Below are positions 1-6,071 of a DNA stretch of 13,456 nt, piece by piece (position 1 is the stretch's first letter; each line of letters opens with the position of its first letter). The DNA lies in the NCBI GenBank assembly GCA_934403665.1, contig CAKRUL010000008.1, positions 1 through 13,456 on the forward strand. Reading direction: 5' to 3'. Below the pieces are notes generated by a model that saw only the letters and a list, made by a program, of their open reading frames with translations, ran no database searches and was not told where the DNA came from. The DNA is from an uncultured Clostridia bacterium (lineage in GTDB: Bacteria; Bacillota_A; Clostridia; UMGS1840; HGM11507). A program made the translations under genes and the position numbers.

Positions 1-106
1 CACAGATTGCCCTCGTTTCGGAGAAATCTGCTTCTTTTTTGTCGCATCCTGCAAGCGGCAATGCGATTGCCAATGATACGATGAACAAGAGTATTCTTTT
101 CAACAT
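1..106 (-). CDS. Lipoprotein, N-terminal part only (gene continues beyond left edge)
   Basis: Only the first 35 codons are inside the window. They encode a typical lipoprotein signal peptide: MLKR, a hydrophobic stretch (ILLFIVSLAIALPLA), then the lipobox L-A-G-C with the lipidated Cys at residue 21, followed by charged DKKEAD. The product should be exported and anchored to the outer face of the cytoplasmic membrane. A GGGGAG ribosome binding site lies just upstream, overlapping the end of the DUF4230 gene, and the gap to that gene is only 17 nt, so the two are very probably one operon. The mature domain is not visible, so no function can be given. Confidence 0.8.
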   Translation of the reverse strand, partial: MLKRILLFIVSLAIALPLAGCDKKEADFSETRAIC

Positions 107-123
107 TTTCTTTTTCTCCCCAC

Positions 124-669
124 TTACCATATAATTGTGTATCCCGCTTTTTTCAGGAGCGGCGTTAACAGTGCAGTGATGGAATCCTGTAAGTTTGATT
201 TGGCGGTTGCGATCAGCTTTTCATTCTGATTTGCTTCTTTCAGCGCATCCTCTTTACAGTATGACAAGGCATCTTTCAACGTTGCCGTGACATTTTGGGG
301 GATAGTGCTGATGGAGCCGTCGTTAATGATGACATCGTTGATTTGAATCGCCGGGATGATCGGCGTAACGGTCTTATTCTTCCTGTCAATTTTGAAGTCG
401 ATATCCTTGGCATCGATTCCGGCTTTCACCGTGGAATCATATTTTACAGAATAATCGCTTTTTTCCGGATGATCCTTGTGGGGGATGGAAACAACGCCGT
501 TATAACAAAACTCCCCGGTGGACAGCTCACTGATCGAGATCACTTCCCGTAACGTCGAGGTGGTGATGATTTTCTTTGTGCCTGATGGACCAAAGAACAG
601 AAAGGCAACGATGGCAACGGCAATTGCCAATATCGCTGCAATGATGAATAGTTTTTTACTGAGTTTCAT
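124..669 (-). CDS. DUF4230-family membrane-anchored protein
   Basis: A 181-residue protein with a short basic N terminus (MKLSKK), one membrane segment at about residues 7-26, and an extracytoplasmic domain. The segment TLREVISISELSTGEFCYNGV (about 39-59) matches the start of DUF4230 proteins as I remember the family, in which a similar ISELST-(A/G)-E-(Y/F)-Y-NG block is conserved. Function of the family is unknown to me. The start at 669 is preferred over upstream in-frame codons because AAGGAG lies 8 nt before it. A promoter-like element at 866-894 would give a leader of about 190 nt. The lipoprotein gene follows after 17 nt, which suggests a common cell-envelope role (inference). Confidence 0.75.
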   Translation of the reverse strand: MKLSKKLFIIAAILAIAVAIVAFLFFGPSGTKKIITTSTLREVISISELSTGEFCYNGVVSIPHKDHPEKSDYSVKYDSTVKAGIDAKDIDFKIDRKNKTVTPIIPAIQINDVIINDGSISTIPQNVTATLKDALSYCKEDALKEANQNEKLIATAKSNLQDSITALLTPLLKKAGYTIIW

Positions 670-865
670 TTTGTTTTCTCCTTCATGATGATGACGAAAT
701 TGCGTTTTTCTTTCGTGACAAAGGCGGCAAAACAACAAGTAATGCCATTGGTTTTCAGAAACCGGTCAGCGCTCCGGATTGCCGATTGCGTGATTCTCCG
801 CTGCTGTCGGATAAAGTTGTTTGTTGGAGCGAAGAATTTGTTCTAATGTTTCCTGCTTATTTTTG

Positions 866-894
866 ATTATATCAAAATTCCGCGCATTTCACAA
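866..894 (-). promoter_or_regulatory. Sigma-A-type promoter for the DUF4230/lipoprotein operon
   Basis: On the minus strand TTGTGA (889-894) is followed after exactly 17 nt by a perfect TATAAT (866-871) with an extended TGA in front of it. The -10 is embedded in the inverted repeat TTTTGAT-TAT-ATCAAAA (861-877). About 190 nt separate it from the DUF4230 start. Confidence 0.6.
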
Positions 895-896
895 TT

Positions 897-931
897 CTAA
901 AAATTCCTCTGTCTTCACACGGCAGAGGAAT
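897..931 (-). terminator. Intrinsic terminator of the diguanylate cyclase gene
   Basis: A perfect 9-bp inverted repeat, ATTCCTCTG (903-911) with CAGAGGAAT (923-931), is followed on the minus strand by a T-run (899-903). It lies about 65 nt after the stop of the diguanylate cyclase gene and directly before the promoter of the DUF4230 operon. Confidence 0.65.
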
Positions 932-994
932 GGGGTTCGGCGGGGGCTGTTTTCGTTCGGAATCACTGACGCATCGGCACAGCAGGATTTTCGG

Positions 995-2188
995 CTATCG
1001 ATAGATCACGCCGTTTGCCGCGACACCGTCTTTCCCGGCGTTTTTGCAAACATAGAGCTGTTTGTCCGCCTTGGCGATCAGGGAAAAATCGCTTAACGCT
1101 TCGCTTGTGCCGCAGGCAACTCCGAAGGAAGCGGTAACCATGCTTTGATTGGGCAAATCATCCCTTGCAATAGCGGCATTGCGCACCGCATGAAGAAGCT
1201 CATTCGCAATGAGAAGGGCTTCTTGTTCGGCGATGTCCGGCAAGATTGTCACAAACTCTTCGCCTCCGAAACGGAAGAGATATTGGTCAAATTTCTCAAG
1301 AACAATGATAACGCTTTCGGCAACGAGCTTCAGCGCCTCATCGCCTTGGATATGGGAATAATGATCGTTGTAGGATTTGAAGAAATCAATATCAAAGATA
1401 ATCACGCTGACCTTTTCGGGCATCATTTTTTCGGCAACAAATGCACAATAGGTTTTCATTGCTTTTTTGTTCAGAGCGCCTGTCATGATGTCGTTGTATG
1501 CAAATTTGAGGAAAGAATTGCTCATTTTCTTCGTATATCGCTCATTGGCAGATTGGCGCAGAAAGACGGAACGAATCGCAATAAATCCGGCAATGATCGA
1601 GAAACGCAACAAAAAATGCTTGAATAAATTGTAGTTTTCCGCATAGGGAAGCACCCCGGGAAGCCACCAGCTTATGGTGATCAAAATACAGACGATTACA
1701 GAATCAAAGAATCGATAGGTCGGTGCAATCATAATCACAAAAAGGTAACACATGGAAATCGAAAGACCGATTTTGTGAAAATTGCAGGAAACCATAAAAA
1801 CGGTAACGCTTGCAATGACCACCGTATAGAACGCAAGCAAGACAAATCTTGCAAGCGGGGAGCCGTAATTTTTATAAGATACTAAGAAAATCAGCATCGC
1901 AAGGGAGGAAGCAACCATCATATAAAGCGGAATCATGTCAACAACAATCATCGTTTGAAATACAATGTTCTTAATGAGATAAAGACCGTTCGTCAGCAAA
2001 AATAAAATGGTTGCGAAAAAAACGATGGAGAGGCTTTGTCTCATAAAGATGCTCTGCTCGGAGAGAATTTCGTCCATCTCTGTCCCGAGAACGGTATGAC
2101 AAAAGGTTTTAAATCTCGCAGAAGCGACCTCCGAAGTCCAGCAGGGCACATCTTTTGTGATATCAAATTTTTCTTTGTGTTTTTGCAT
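995..2188 (-). CDS. Membrane diguanylate cyclase (GGDEF domain)
   Basis: A 397-residue protein. Residues about 50-210 hold some six hydrophobic helices, an integral-membrane sensor region I cannot assign to a named family. Residues about 228-397 form a GGDEF domain, which makes cyclic di-GMP from two GTP. The active-site motif GGEEF is intact at 308-312, the metal-binding DID at 266-268 and FKSYND just after it are present, and ADKQLYVCKNAGKDG near the end is the usual C-terminal block. The inhibitory RxxD site is absent: the equivalent positions are K299 and Q302, so product inhibition of the classical kind is not expected. The start at 2188 is chosen because GGAGG lies 5 nt upstream; an in-frame extension to 2281 lacks a good site. 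It is divergent from a MerR-family gene and has a promoter with a long spacer (2280-2310). Confidence 0.92.
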   Translation of the reverse strand: MQKHKEKFDITKDVPCWTSEVASARFKTFCHTVLGTEMDEILSEQSIFMRQSLSIVFFATILFLLTNGLYLIKNIVFQTMIVVDMIPLYMMVASSLAMLIFLVSYKNYGSPLARFVLLAFYTVVIASVTVFMVSCNFHKIGLSISMCYLFVIMIAPTYRFFDSVIVCILITISWWLPGVLPYAENYNLFKHFLLRFSIIAGFIAIRSVFLRQSANERYTKKMSNSFLKFAYNDIMTGALNKKAMKTYCAFVAEKMMPEKVSVIIFDIDFFKSYNDHYSHIQGDEALKLVAESVIIVLEKFDQYLFRFGGEEFVTILPDIAEQEALLIANELLHAVRNAAIARDDLPNQSMVTASFGVACGTSEALSDFSLIAKADKQLYVCKNAGKDGVAANGVIYR

Positions 2189-2206
2189 ACGATCCTCCAA
2201 CAAACG

Positions 2207-2242
2207 GGATTCCGCCAAGCAAAGGGCATACGGGCGGAATCC
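2207..2242 (-). other. Hairpin in the leader of the diguanylate cyclase gene
   Basis: A perfect 10-bp inverted repeat, GGATTCCGCC (2207-2216) and GGCGGAATCC (2233-2242), with a 16-nt loop. It lies in the 5' leader about 8 nt before the GGAGG ribosome binding site. No T-run follows, so it is not a terminator; it could affect translation or mRNA stability. Confidence 0.5.
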
Positions 2243-2252
2243 ATTTCCGTGA

Positions 2253-2281
2253 TTGACTTTTCCTGTATCGTTTGATATCAT
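2253..2281 (+). promoter_or_regulatory. Sigma-A-type promoter of the MerR-family gene
   Basis: TTGACT (2253-2258) and TATCAT (2276-2281) are separated by 17 nt and would give a leader of about 43 nt before the TTG start at 2331. The -10 shares bases with the opposing -10 of the diguanylate cyclase promoter, and an 8-bp palindrome TGATATCA (2273-2280) covers the overlap. Confidence 0.55.
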
Positions 2282-2310
2282 TATAGCGTGTTCATGGGTG
2301 GACGAGTCAA
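2280..2310 (-). promoter_or_regulatory. Long-spacer promoter of the diguanylate cyclase gene with MerR-type dyad
   Basis: On the minus strand TTGACT (2305-2310) and a perfect TATAAT (2280-2285) are 19 nt apart, longer than the normal 17. The spacer region holds an imperfect dyad, GTTCA-TGGG-TGGAC (2290-2303), with further symmetric bases at the ends (2287 and 2306). MerR-family activators are known to work on promoters with 19-20 nt spacers by untwisting a dyad in the spacer. Confidence 0.5.
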
Positions 2311-2313
2311 TGC

Positions 2314-2322
2314 AGGGGGAGG
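2314..2322 (+). promoter_or_regulatory. Ribosome binding site that fixes a TTG start (MerR-family gene)
   Basis: AGGGGGAGG is followed by an 8-nt spacer and TTG at 2331. The nearest upstream in-frame ATG (2310) lies before this site and has no site of its own. Confidence 0.7.
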
Positions 2323-2330
2323 AATTTGTT

Positions 2331-3137
2331 TTGAAAGATCTATTTACAGTGTCTCAGGTCACCAAAAGCTGCGGCATTTCACGGGCAACACTGCTCAGAC
2401 TGGAGGACAGAGGACTGCTTCATCCGGTTTCGATTGACCCGAAAAGCGGATATCGCTATTATGACAATCACAATGTTTCCAGAATATTGCAAATAAAGCA
2501 TTTGCTATCCATCGGATTGTCTTACGACGAAATCTATGAATATTTCCATACAAACGGAACATCCGGGGAGCTTCTGACCTTGCTGGAACAGAGAATGAAT
2601 GCTACCAAGCGCATGTATGAAGAAATGCAGCTCCGCATTGCGCGCAGACCGTCTCTCACCTTTGAAACCATCTCTCTTCCGGAATACATTTGCTATACAA
2701 GGGAATATGAGGGAGATATCTCTGCGAAAGAAAAATACAATGTCATGTACGCCCTGTTTCATGAGGTCGTCGAAAAGGGATTGCGTCCGCTTTCCTCTGC
2801 ACCCCTGTTCACCATCAATAAACACATGGACTTATTTGGCGAAAAAAAGCAGGCTTTTATCTGTTGCATTCCGCTGGAACCGAATTCGGCATCAAGCGAT
2901 TGCCTGGTTTTGAAAAGCTGTCGTGCTTTTGCGTGTTTGTATTACGGTGGATATGAGTCGTTTTCAGAGGTTGAGAAACGTTTTGCACAAAAGGTCAGGG
3001 AATTTCATCTGCATCCGCTGGATTATCCGCGCGTGTTCGGCATTGTTGCTTCCTATACTGCAAGAGAATTCCAATCGAAAAATTATGTTTCGCGCATTGC
3101 AGTCCCGATTGCGCCCGATGACGGCGAAACGGTTTGA
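2331..3137 (+). CDS. MerR-family transcriptional regulator with GyrI-like effector domain
   Basis: A 268-residue protein. Residues about 5-45 are a MerR winged helix-turn-helix (TVSQVTKSCGISRATLLRL, then DRGLL and the wing GYRYYD). Residues about 82-107 are a helical dimerisation segment, and about 113-265 form a GyrI/BmrR-like ligand-binding domain (LPEYICYTREYEG near its start, ACLYYGGYESF in the middle). Such proteins dimerise, bind a dyad inside a long promoter spacer and activate transcription when a ligand, often an amphipathic drug-like compound, binds. The start is TTG at 2331, where the protein begins exactly at the DNA-binding domain; an open frame back to 2253 is unlikely to be translated. 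It is divergent from the diguanylate cyclase gene, whose promoter has the MerR-type spacing, so that gene is its likely target (inference). The ligand is unknown. Confidence 0.88.
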   Translation: MKDLFTVSQVTKSCGISRATLLRLEDRGLLHPVSIDPKSGYRYYDNHNVSRILQIKHLLSIGLSYDEIYEYFHTNGTSGELLTLLEQRMNATKRMYEEMQLRIARRPSLTFETISLPEYICYTREYEGDISAKEKYNVMYALFHEVVEKGLRPLSSAPLFTINKHMDLFGEKKQAFICCIPLEPNSASSDCLVLKSCRAFACLYYGGYESFSEVEKRFAQKVREFHLHPLDYPRVFGIVASYTAREFQSKNYVSRIAVPIAPDDGETV

Positions 3138-3156
3138 TGGCGGATTGATTGTCCCA

Positions 3157-3210
3157 AAAAAGAATGCATCGCTTTTGTCTGTTTTTCCGGTCAAAAGCGA
3201 TGCATTTTAT
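3157..3210. terminator. Bidirectional terminator between merR-like and araC-like genes
   Basis: A perfect 15-bp inverted repeat (3163-3177 with 3192-3206, core GCATCGCTTTTG) around a 14-nt loop. The plus strand continues with TTTT, and the minus strand with TTCTTTTTT. It starts 25 nt after the plus-strand stop and 16 nt after the minus-strand stop, so it serves both convergent genes. Confidence 0.85.
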
Positions 3211-3222
3211 CCAAGAATGATT

Positions 3223-4119
3223 TTATGCGTTTGTGCTGTGGTCTTTCTTTTCTACTGCAATCCAGATTTCACAGGTATAGTCTGCATGCTGGATATCGGC
3301 GGACGGATAGCTTTCGATCTCTATGCCGCAAGGCTGATACTCACTTGTCGGGAAAAATTCTGTGCAGATATATTTATAGACCTTCTGAAATGCTTCCGGC
3401 ATTTTTCCGACGCATTGGAACACAGCATAGGTGTGCGCCGGGATGGTTTCTACCGTTAAATAGTCCTCTGTGATTTCTTTGCCATTGTAATGGGCGCCGA
3501 TTCCGTAAGGAAAATCGTTGTTTGGGGATGTCGGCTCTGCTCCAAAGCTTACCCCGATAATACATTGGTCAAACATATTGTTTTCGGGAATGTATTTGCA
3601 GATTGCGGGAATGGTCCCGTCGGTCTGGCAGGCACCCCAAAACTTTGCAATTTCGCGCGTTGTGACTTCATGTGCTTTCGGAAAATTCTTTTTTCTCAAA
3701 ACAACCTCAAAAGCGTCTTTTTTCTCAATTCTGTAATCCATAGCAGTACCTCCATGTAAGATTAATTTGACGGAAAGTTTGGAAAACGATTTGAGATTGG
3801 CGCCGTGTCTTGCGGCAGACGGGGAGACCCCATGAAACCGTGTGAAAGCACGGGAAAAGCTTTCCGGTGTATCATATCCGTATTTCAACGCCACATCGAT
3901 CACTTTTTCGTCTGTGCACGCAAGCTCGCCGCCGGCCAGCGATAGCCTGCGAAAGCGGATATAGTCTCCCAGACTGTAACCGCAGATGGCATGAAAAACA
4001 CGCTGGAAATGAAAACTGGATGAGTATGCCGCTTTTGCAACTTCCTCATAGTCAACGGGTTCCGTGATATGTTCTTCCACATAATCAAGTGCGCGTTGAA
4101 GTCCCGAAATCCAATCCAT
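3223..4119 (-). CDS. AraC-family transcriptional regulator with GyrI-like effector domain
   Basis: A 298-residue protein. Residues about 5-108 form the AraC/XylS DNA-binding domain with two helix-turn-helix motifs (about 23-44, with AYSSSFHFQRVFHAICGYSL, and about 72-95, with VALKYGYDTPESFSRAF). Residues about 127-295 form an AraC effector-binding (GyrI-like) domain, starting DYRIEKKDAFEVV and containing PEAFQKVYKYICTEFFPTS. This is the Rob-like arrangement, with the DNA-binding domain first. The start at 4119 is chosen because AAGGAGGA lies 7 nt upstream; an upstream in-frame extension has no site. It converges on the MerR/GyrI-like gene. No sigma-A promoter is obvious upstream; a long inverted repeat in its leader (4156-4202) could be an operator or RNA structure. 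Target genes and ligand are unknown. Confidence 0.9.
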   Translation of the reverse strand: MDWISGLQRALDYVEEHITEPVDYEEVAKAAYSSSFHFQRVFHAICGYSLGDYIRFRRLSLAGGELACTDEKVIDVALKYGYDTPESFSRAFTRFHGVSPSAARHGANLKSFSKLSVKLILHGGTAMDYRIEKKDAFEVVLRKKNFPKAHEVTTREIAKFWGACQTDGTIPAICKYIPENNMFDQCIIGVSFGAEPTSPNNDFPYGIGAHYNGKEITEDYLTVETIPAHTYAVFQCVGKMPEAFQKVYKYICTEFFPTSEYQPCGIEIESYPSADIQHADYTCEIWIAVEKKDHSTNA

Positions 4120-4155
4120 TGTTTCTTCCTCCTTTCCGATGCTCGGAACAGGACG

Positions 4156-4202
4156 CGAACCCGTGCAAAACATAGAAAAATCAGTTTTTCCAAACGGGTT
4201 CG
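4156..4202. repeat. Nested inverted repeat upstream of the AraC-family gene
   Basis: CGAACCCGT (4156-4164) pairs perfectly with ACGGGTTCG (4194-4202); inside lies a second small repeat of A5 and T5 around TCAG. It sits 37-83 nt upstream of the AraC-family start. No T-run follows on either strand, so it is more likely an operator or leader structure than a terminator. Confidence 0.45.
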
Positions 4203-4510
4203 GATCTTGTTACAAGTGAATGATACAGGATTTGCAAACTGCTTTCATGACATTTCATGCGCTTAAGTGTTATCTTTTTTGTTTCGGCGGCATCATATCG
4301 GTTGCTGCCTTAGAATGTCATAATCAAATGATACGATAGCCGATTTCGATTGTCAATCATTTCCCCGAATTTTTCACAAGACAAGGAAAATGCGCAGAGA
4401 ATTCTGACGGGGATTCCGGAACCTTTCCTGTGAAATCCATACGACCTTACGATGGAATGAGAACAGGAGATGTTTTTTGAGAGAAATCCTCAAAATCTGT
4501 TGAAAAAATA
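4203..4510. other. Intergenic stretch without a recognisable gene
   Basis: I see no credible coding region or RNA gene here. It contains a 7-bp hairpin TTTTGAG/CTCAAAA (4475-4495) without a T-run and a distant 8-bp repeat pair ATGACATT (4247-4254) / AATGTCAT (4314-4321), which may be chance. The AraC-family promoter should lie in the left half, but I could not identify it. Confidence 0.5.
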
Positions 4511-4539
4511 TTGACAGGATCAGTTTTGAATGATATACT
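4511..4539 (+). promoter_or_regulatory. Upstream sigma-A-type promoter of the tRNA unit
   Basis: TTGACA (4511-4516), 17-nt spacer, TATACT (4534-4539). It would start a transcript about 115 nt ahead of tRNA-Thr. It is the first of two well-formed promoters in tandem. Confidence 0.6.
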
Positions 4540-4616
4540 TTAAGTGATGAGAAAACGTTTGATTCTTTGCGAGAAAGCGTTTTGAAAAATTTTTGACAAA
4601 GAAATTCAAAAAGATA

Positions 4617-4645
4617 TTGACAAGCTTTTGAAACCGTGTTATAAT
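4617..4645 (+). promoter_or_regulatory. Proximal consensus promoter of the tRNA unit
   Basis: Perfect TTGACA (4617-4622), 17-nt spacer, perfect TATAAT (4640-4645). The predicted start is around 4652, about 8 nt before the tRNA-Thr 5' end, a short distance typical of stable RNA promoters. Confidence 0.85.
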
Positions 4646-4659
4646 CTCTAAAGTAACAC

Positions 4660-4735
4660 GCTGGTGTAGCTCAATTGGTAGAGCAGCTGATTTGTAATCA
4701 GCAGGTCGCGGGTTCGAGTCCCATCACCAGCTCCA
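4660..4735 (+). tRNA. tRNA-Thr (anticodon TGT)
   Basis: A 76-nt cloverleaf: acceptor GCTGGTG/CACCAGC, anticodon stem GCTGA/TCAGC around the loop TTTGTAA with TGT at 4693-4695, T-loop GGTTCGAGTC, discriminator T and encoded CCA. It reads ACA (and with a modified wobble base other Thr codons). tRNA-Tyr follows after 7 nt in the same unit. Confidence 0.96.
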
Positions 4736-4742
4736 TAAATAC

Positions 4743-4827
4743 GGAGGAGTTCCCGAGTGGCCAAAGGGGGCAGACTGTAAATCTGTTGCGTCTCGCTTCG
4801 GTGGTTCGAATCCACCCTCCTCCACCA
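4743..4827 (+). tRNA. tRNA-Tyr (anticodon GTA)
   Basis: An 85-nt class II tRNA with the long variable arm expected for bacterial tRNA-Tyr: acceptor GGAGGAG/CTCCTCC, anticodon stem GCAGA/TCTGT with GTA at 4777-4779, T-arm GGTTCGAATCC, discriminator A and encoded CCA. It is co-transcribed with tRNA-Thr and followed at once by a terminator. Confidence 0.96.
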
Positions 4828-4830
4828 ATG

Positions 4831-4870
4831 AAAATGAAGTCCTACAGCTGTAAGGCTTCATTTTTATTTT
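4831..4870 (+). terminator. Intrinsic terminator of the tRNA unit
   Basis: A 15-bp imperfect stem (4833-4847 with 4848-4862, minimal loop at AGCT; one C-A mismatch and one G-U) starting AATGAAG and ending CTTCATT, followed by TTTTTATTTT. It begins 6 nt after the tRNA-Tyr CCA end. Confidence 0.8.
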
Positions 4871-4979
4871 AGAAATTTTTTATCGATCAGGTTGTTTCTC
4901 TTCTGCTCTTTCCTTTATGCCGCGGGGAGCGGCTTGTCACGGAACGGCGGAAAGATTGCCGGAAAGGAATCGGTGAAGC

Positions 4980-5885
4980 ATGCAAAAAAGAGAGCTGTCT
5001 CAGAAAAACAGACGAAGAAGGCGTGCGGGCGTTTTTGTTCTGCTTCTCGCTTTGGCGGCTGCCGGACTGTTTCTCGCAAATGAGATGATGCCGGTCAGCA
5101 GTGCAGTGTCCCGCGCAAAAATGAAAGCCCTGTATCAGGAGCGCGAAATCAGCGTGAAGGACAAGGAGCGCGTTGCGGCATTGGTGGAAAAGCTTCCTTA
5201 TCTTTCCAAAGCACATGTGAATTTTGTCTTGGAAACGGATACTCTCTCTGCGGAGTATGCGGTGATGCAAGAGATTGATGCGCAGGACTTGAAAAATTGT
5301 TTTTATCGCAACGGAGCGATTCTGTTTGCGCTGATCGGAGATTTGCAGAGTGTCAAATTTCGCGGAAACGACAAAACGGAACTGTATGAAGTTGTTTATC
5401 GCCGGCAGGAGTTTGAGGACCGCTTCGGGAAAAAGACGACGAAGGACTTGGCTTCCTTCGAACAATTTCTCAAGGAAGCGGATGAAATCGACTTTGTACG
5501 GACAGATTCCCTGTTGCCTTCGGTTCTTCAGGAAACGCTTTCCAAGCAAAATCTGGTTGAGGTCAATCGGGAGACAACCTATCAAAAAACGGCGGTTTTG
5601 CATCAAAATATCGTATATCAGGAACCGCTGCTTGGAATATCCATCAATGCGGAAGAAATGGCGAATCAGTTCGGATTCGATTTAAAGCAGTATTACGGCA
5701 AATTGCTGGAATGTTATATTTATGATACCGCAGACGGCAACCAGCCTGCTTCTTCTCAGAAAAAGAGTTTTCTTTCTCTCGTCTGTGAAGGCAAGGAACT
5801 CTATACCATGCCGCTGGAGAATGACAGCCAAAAACAGCAAATCATAAAATATATTCGTTTGGTGACAGAACAATTTTTAAAATAA
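4980..5885 (+). CDS. Membrane-anchored protein with DUF4825-like domain
   Basis: A 301-residue protein with a very basic N terminus (KNRRRRR), one membrane segment at about 16-34 and a long extracytoplasmic part. Residues about 55-148 resemble the DUF4825 domain, which I know mainly from the C-terminal part of M56/BlaR1-type membrane peptidases; the block RNGAILFALIGDLQSVKF (110-127) is the clearest match. The remaining C-terminal 150 residues I do not recognise. No M56 HExxH peptidase part is present, so this is a stand-alone form. Function is unknown; a sensor or cell-envelope role is inference. The start has AAAGGA 11 nt upstream, a wider spacing than its neighbours. No clear promoter is visible between the tRNA terminator and the gene. 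A terminator follows 7 nt after the stop. Confidence 0.7.
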   Translation: MQKRELSQKNRRRRRAGVFVLLLALAAAGLFLANEMMPVSSAVSRAKMKALYQEREISVKDKERVAALVEKLPYLSKAHVNFVLETDTLSAEYAVMQEIDAQDLKNCFYRNGAILFALIGDLQSVKFRGNDKTELYEVVYRRQEFEDRFGKKTTKDLASFEQFLKEADEIDFVRTDSLLPSVLQETLSKQNLVEVNRETTYQKTAVLHQNIVYQEPLLGISINAEEMANQFGFDLKQYYGKLLECYIYDTADGNQPASSQKKSFLSLVCEGKELYTMPLENDSQKQQIIKYIRLVTEQFLK

Positions 5886-5891
5886 AGAAGA

Positions 5892-5933
5892 AGGCGTTCG
5901 ATCGTGGAAATACGGCAGGACGCCTGTTTTTTT
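5892..5933 (+). terminator. Intrinsic terminator of the DUF4825-like gene
   Basis: AGGCGT (5892-5897) pairs with ACGCCT (5920-5925), with a small inner CGT/ACG pair, and is followed by GTTTTTTT (5926-5933). It starts 7 nt after the stop codon. Confidence 0.7.
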
Positions 5934-5985
5934 GCCCCAAAACGTTCTTTTTGTTTTTTCTTGGAGAAGAATTTCAAAAAAGCAG

Positions 5986-6014
5986 TTGACAAATAAAATA
6001 AAGTGAGGTATAAT
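5986..6014 (+). promoter_or_regulatory. Consensus promoter of the metY leader
   Basis: Perfect TTGACA (5986-5991), 17-nt spacer, perfect TATAAT (6009-6014). The expected start is near 6021, giving a 5' leader of about 140 nt before metY, far longer than translation needs. Confidence 0.85.
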
Positions 6015-6031
6015 GTTTAATAACATATAAA

Positions 6032-6050
6032 TCATACATAAATAGTATGA
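6032..6050. repeat. Inverted repeat in the early metY leader (possible operator)
   Basis: TCATAC (6032-6037) and GTATGA (6045-6050) are a perfect 6-bp inverted repeat with a 7-nt spacer, lying about 10-30 nt after the predicted transcription start. That position would suit a repressor. I cannot match it to a known regulator. Confidence 0.35.
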
Positions 6051-6071
6051 AATAAAAACGGGGGAATTCCT

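Noticed and set aside
2189..2280. Cyclic di-GMP riboswitch in the diguanylate cyclase leader
   Set aside because: The leader has a strong hairpin, but I cannot find the conserved GEMM-I or GEMM-II core elements, and at about 85 nt with one simple stem it does not fit either class.
2923..3459. 178-residue open frame on the plus strand across the merR-like 3' end
   Set aside because: It reads through the bidirectional terminator and into the antisense of the AraC-family gene.
4475..4495. Hairpin TTTTGAG/CTCAAAA as terminator
   Set aside because: No T-run follows on either strand and no gene ends nearby.
4887..5606. 239-residue open frame on the minus strand
   Set aside because: It lies opposite the DUF4825-like gene, has a low-complexity Arg/Phe/Leu-rich composition without any recognised motif, and lacks a ribosome binding site. 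The plus-strand gene with membrane anchor and terminator is the real one.
6060..6070. CymR box suggested by GGAATT in GGGGGAATTCC
   Set aside because: Only a fragment of the motif matches as I remember it, and the bases form the ribosome binding site of the mini-ORF.
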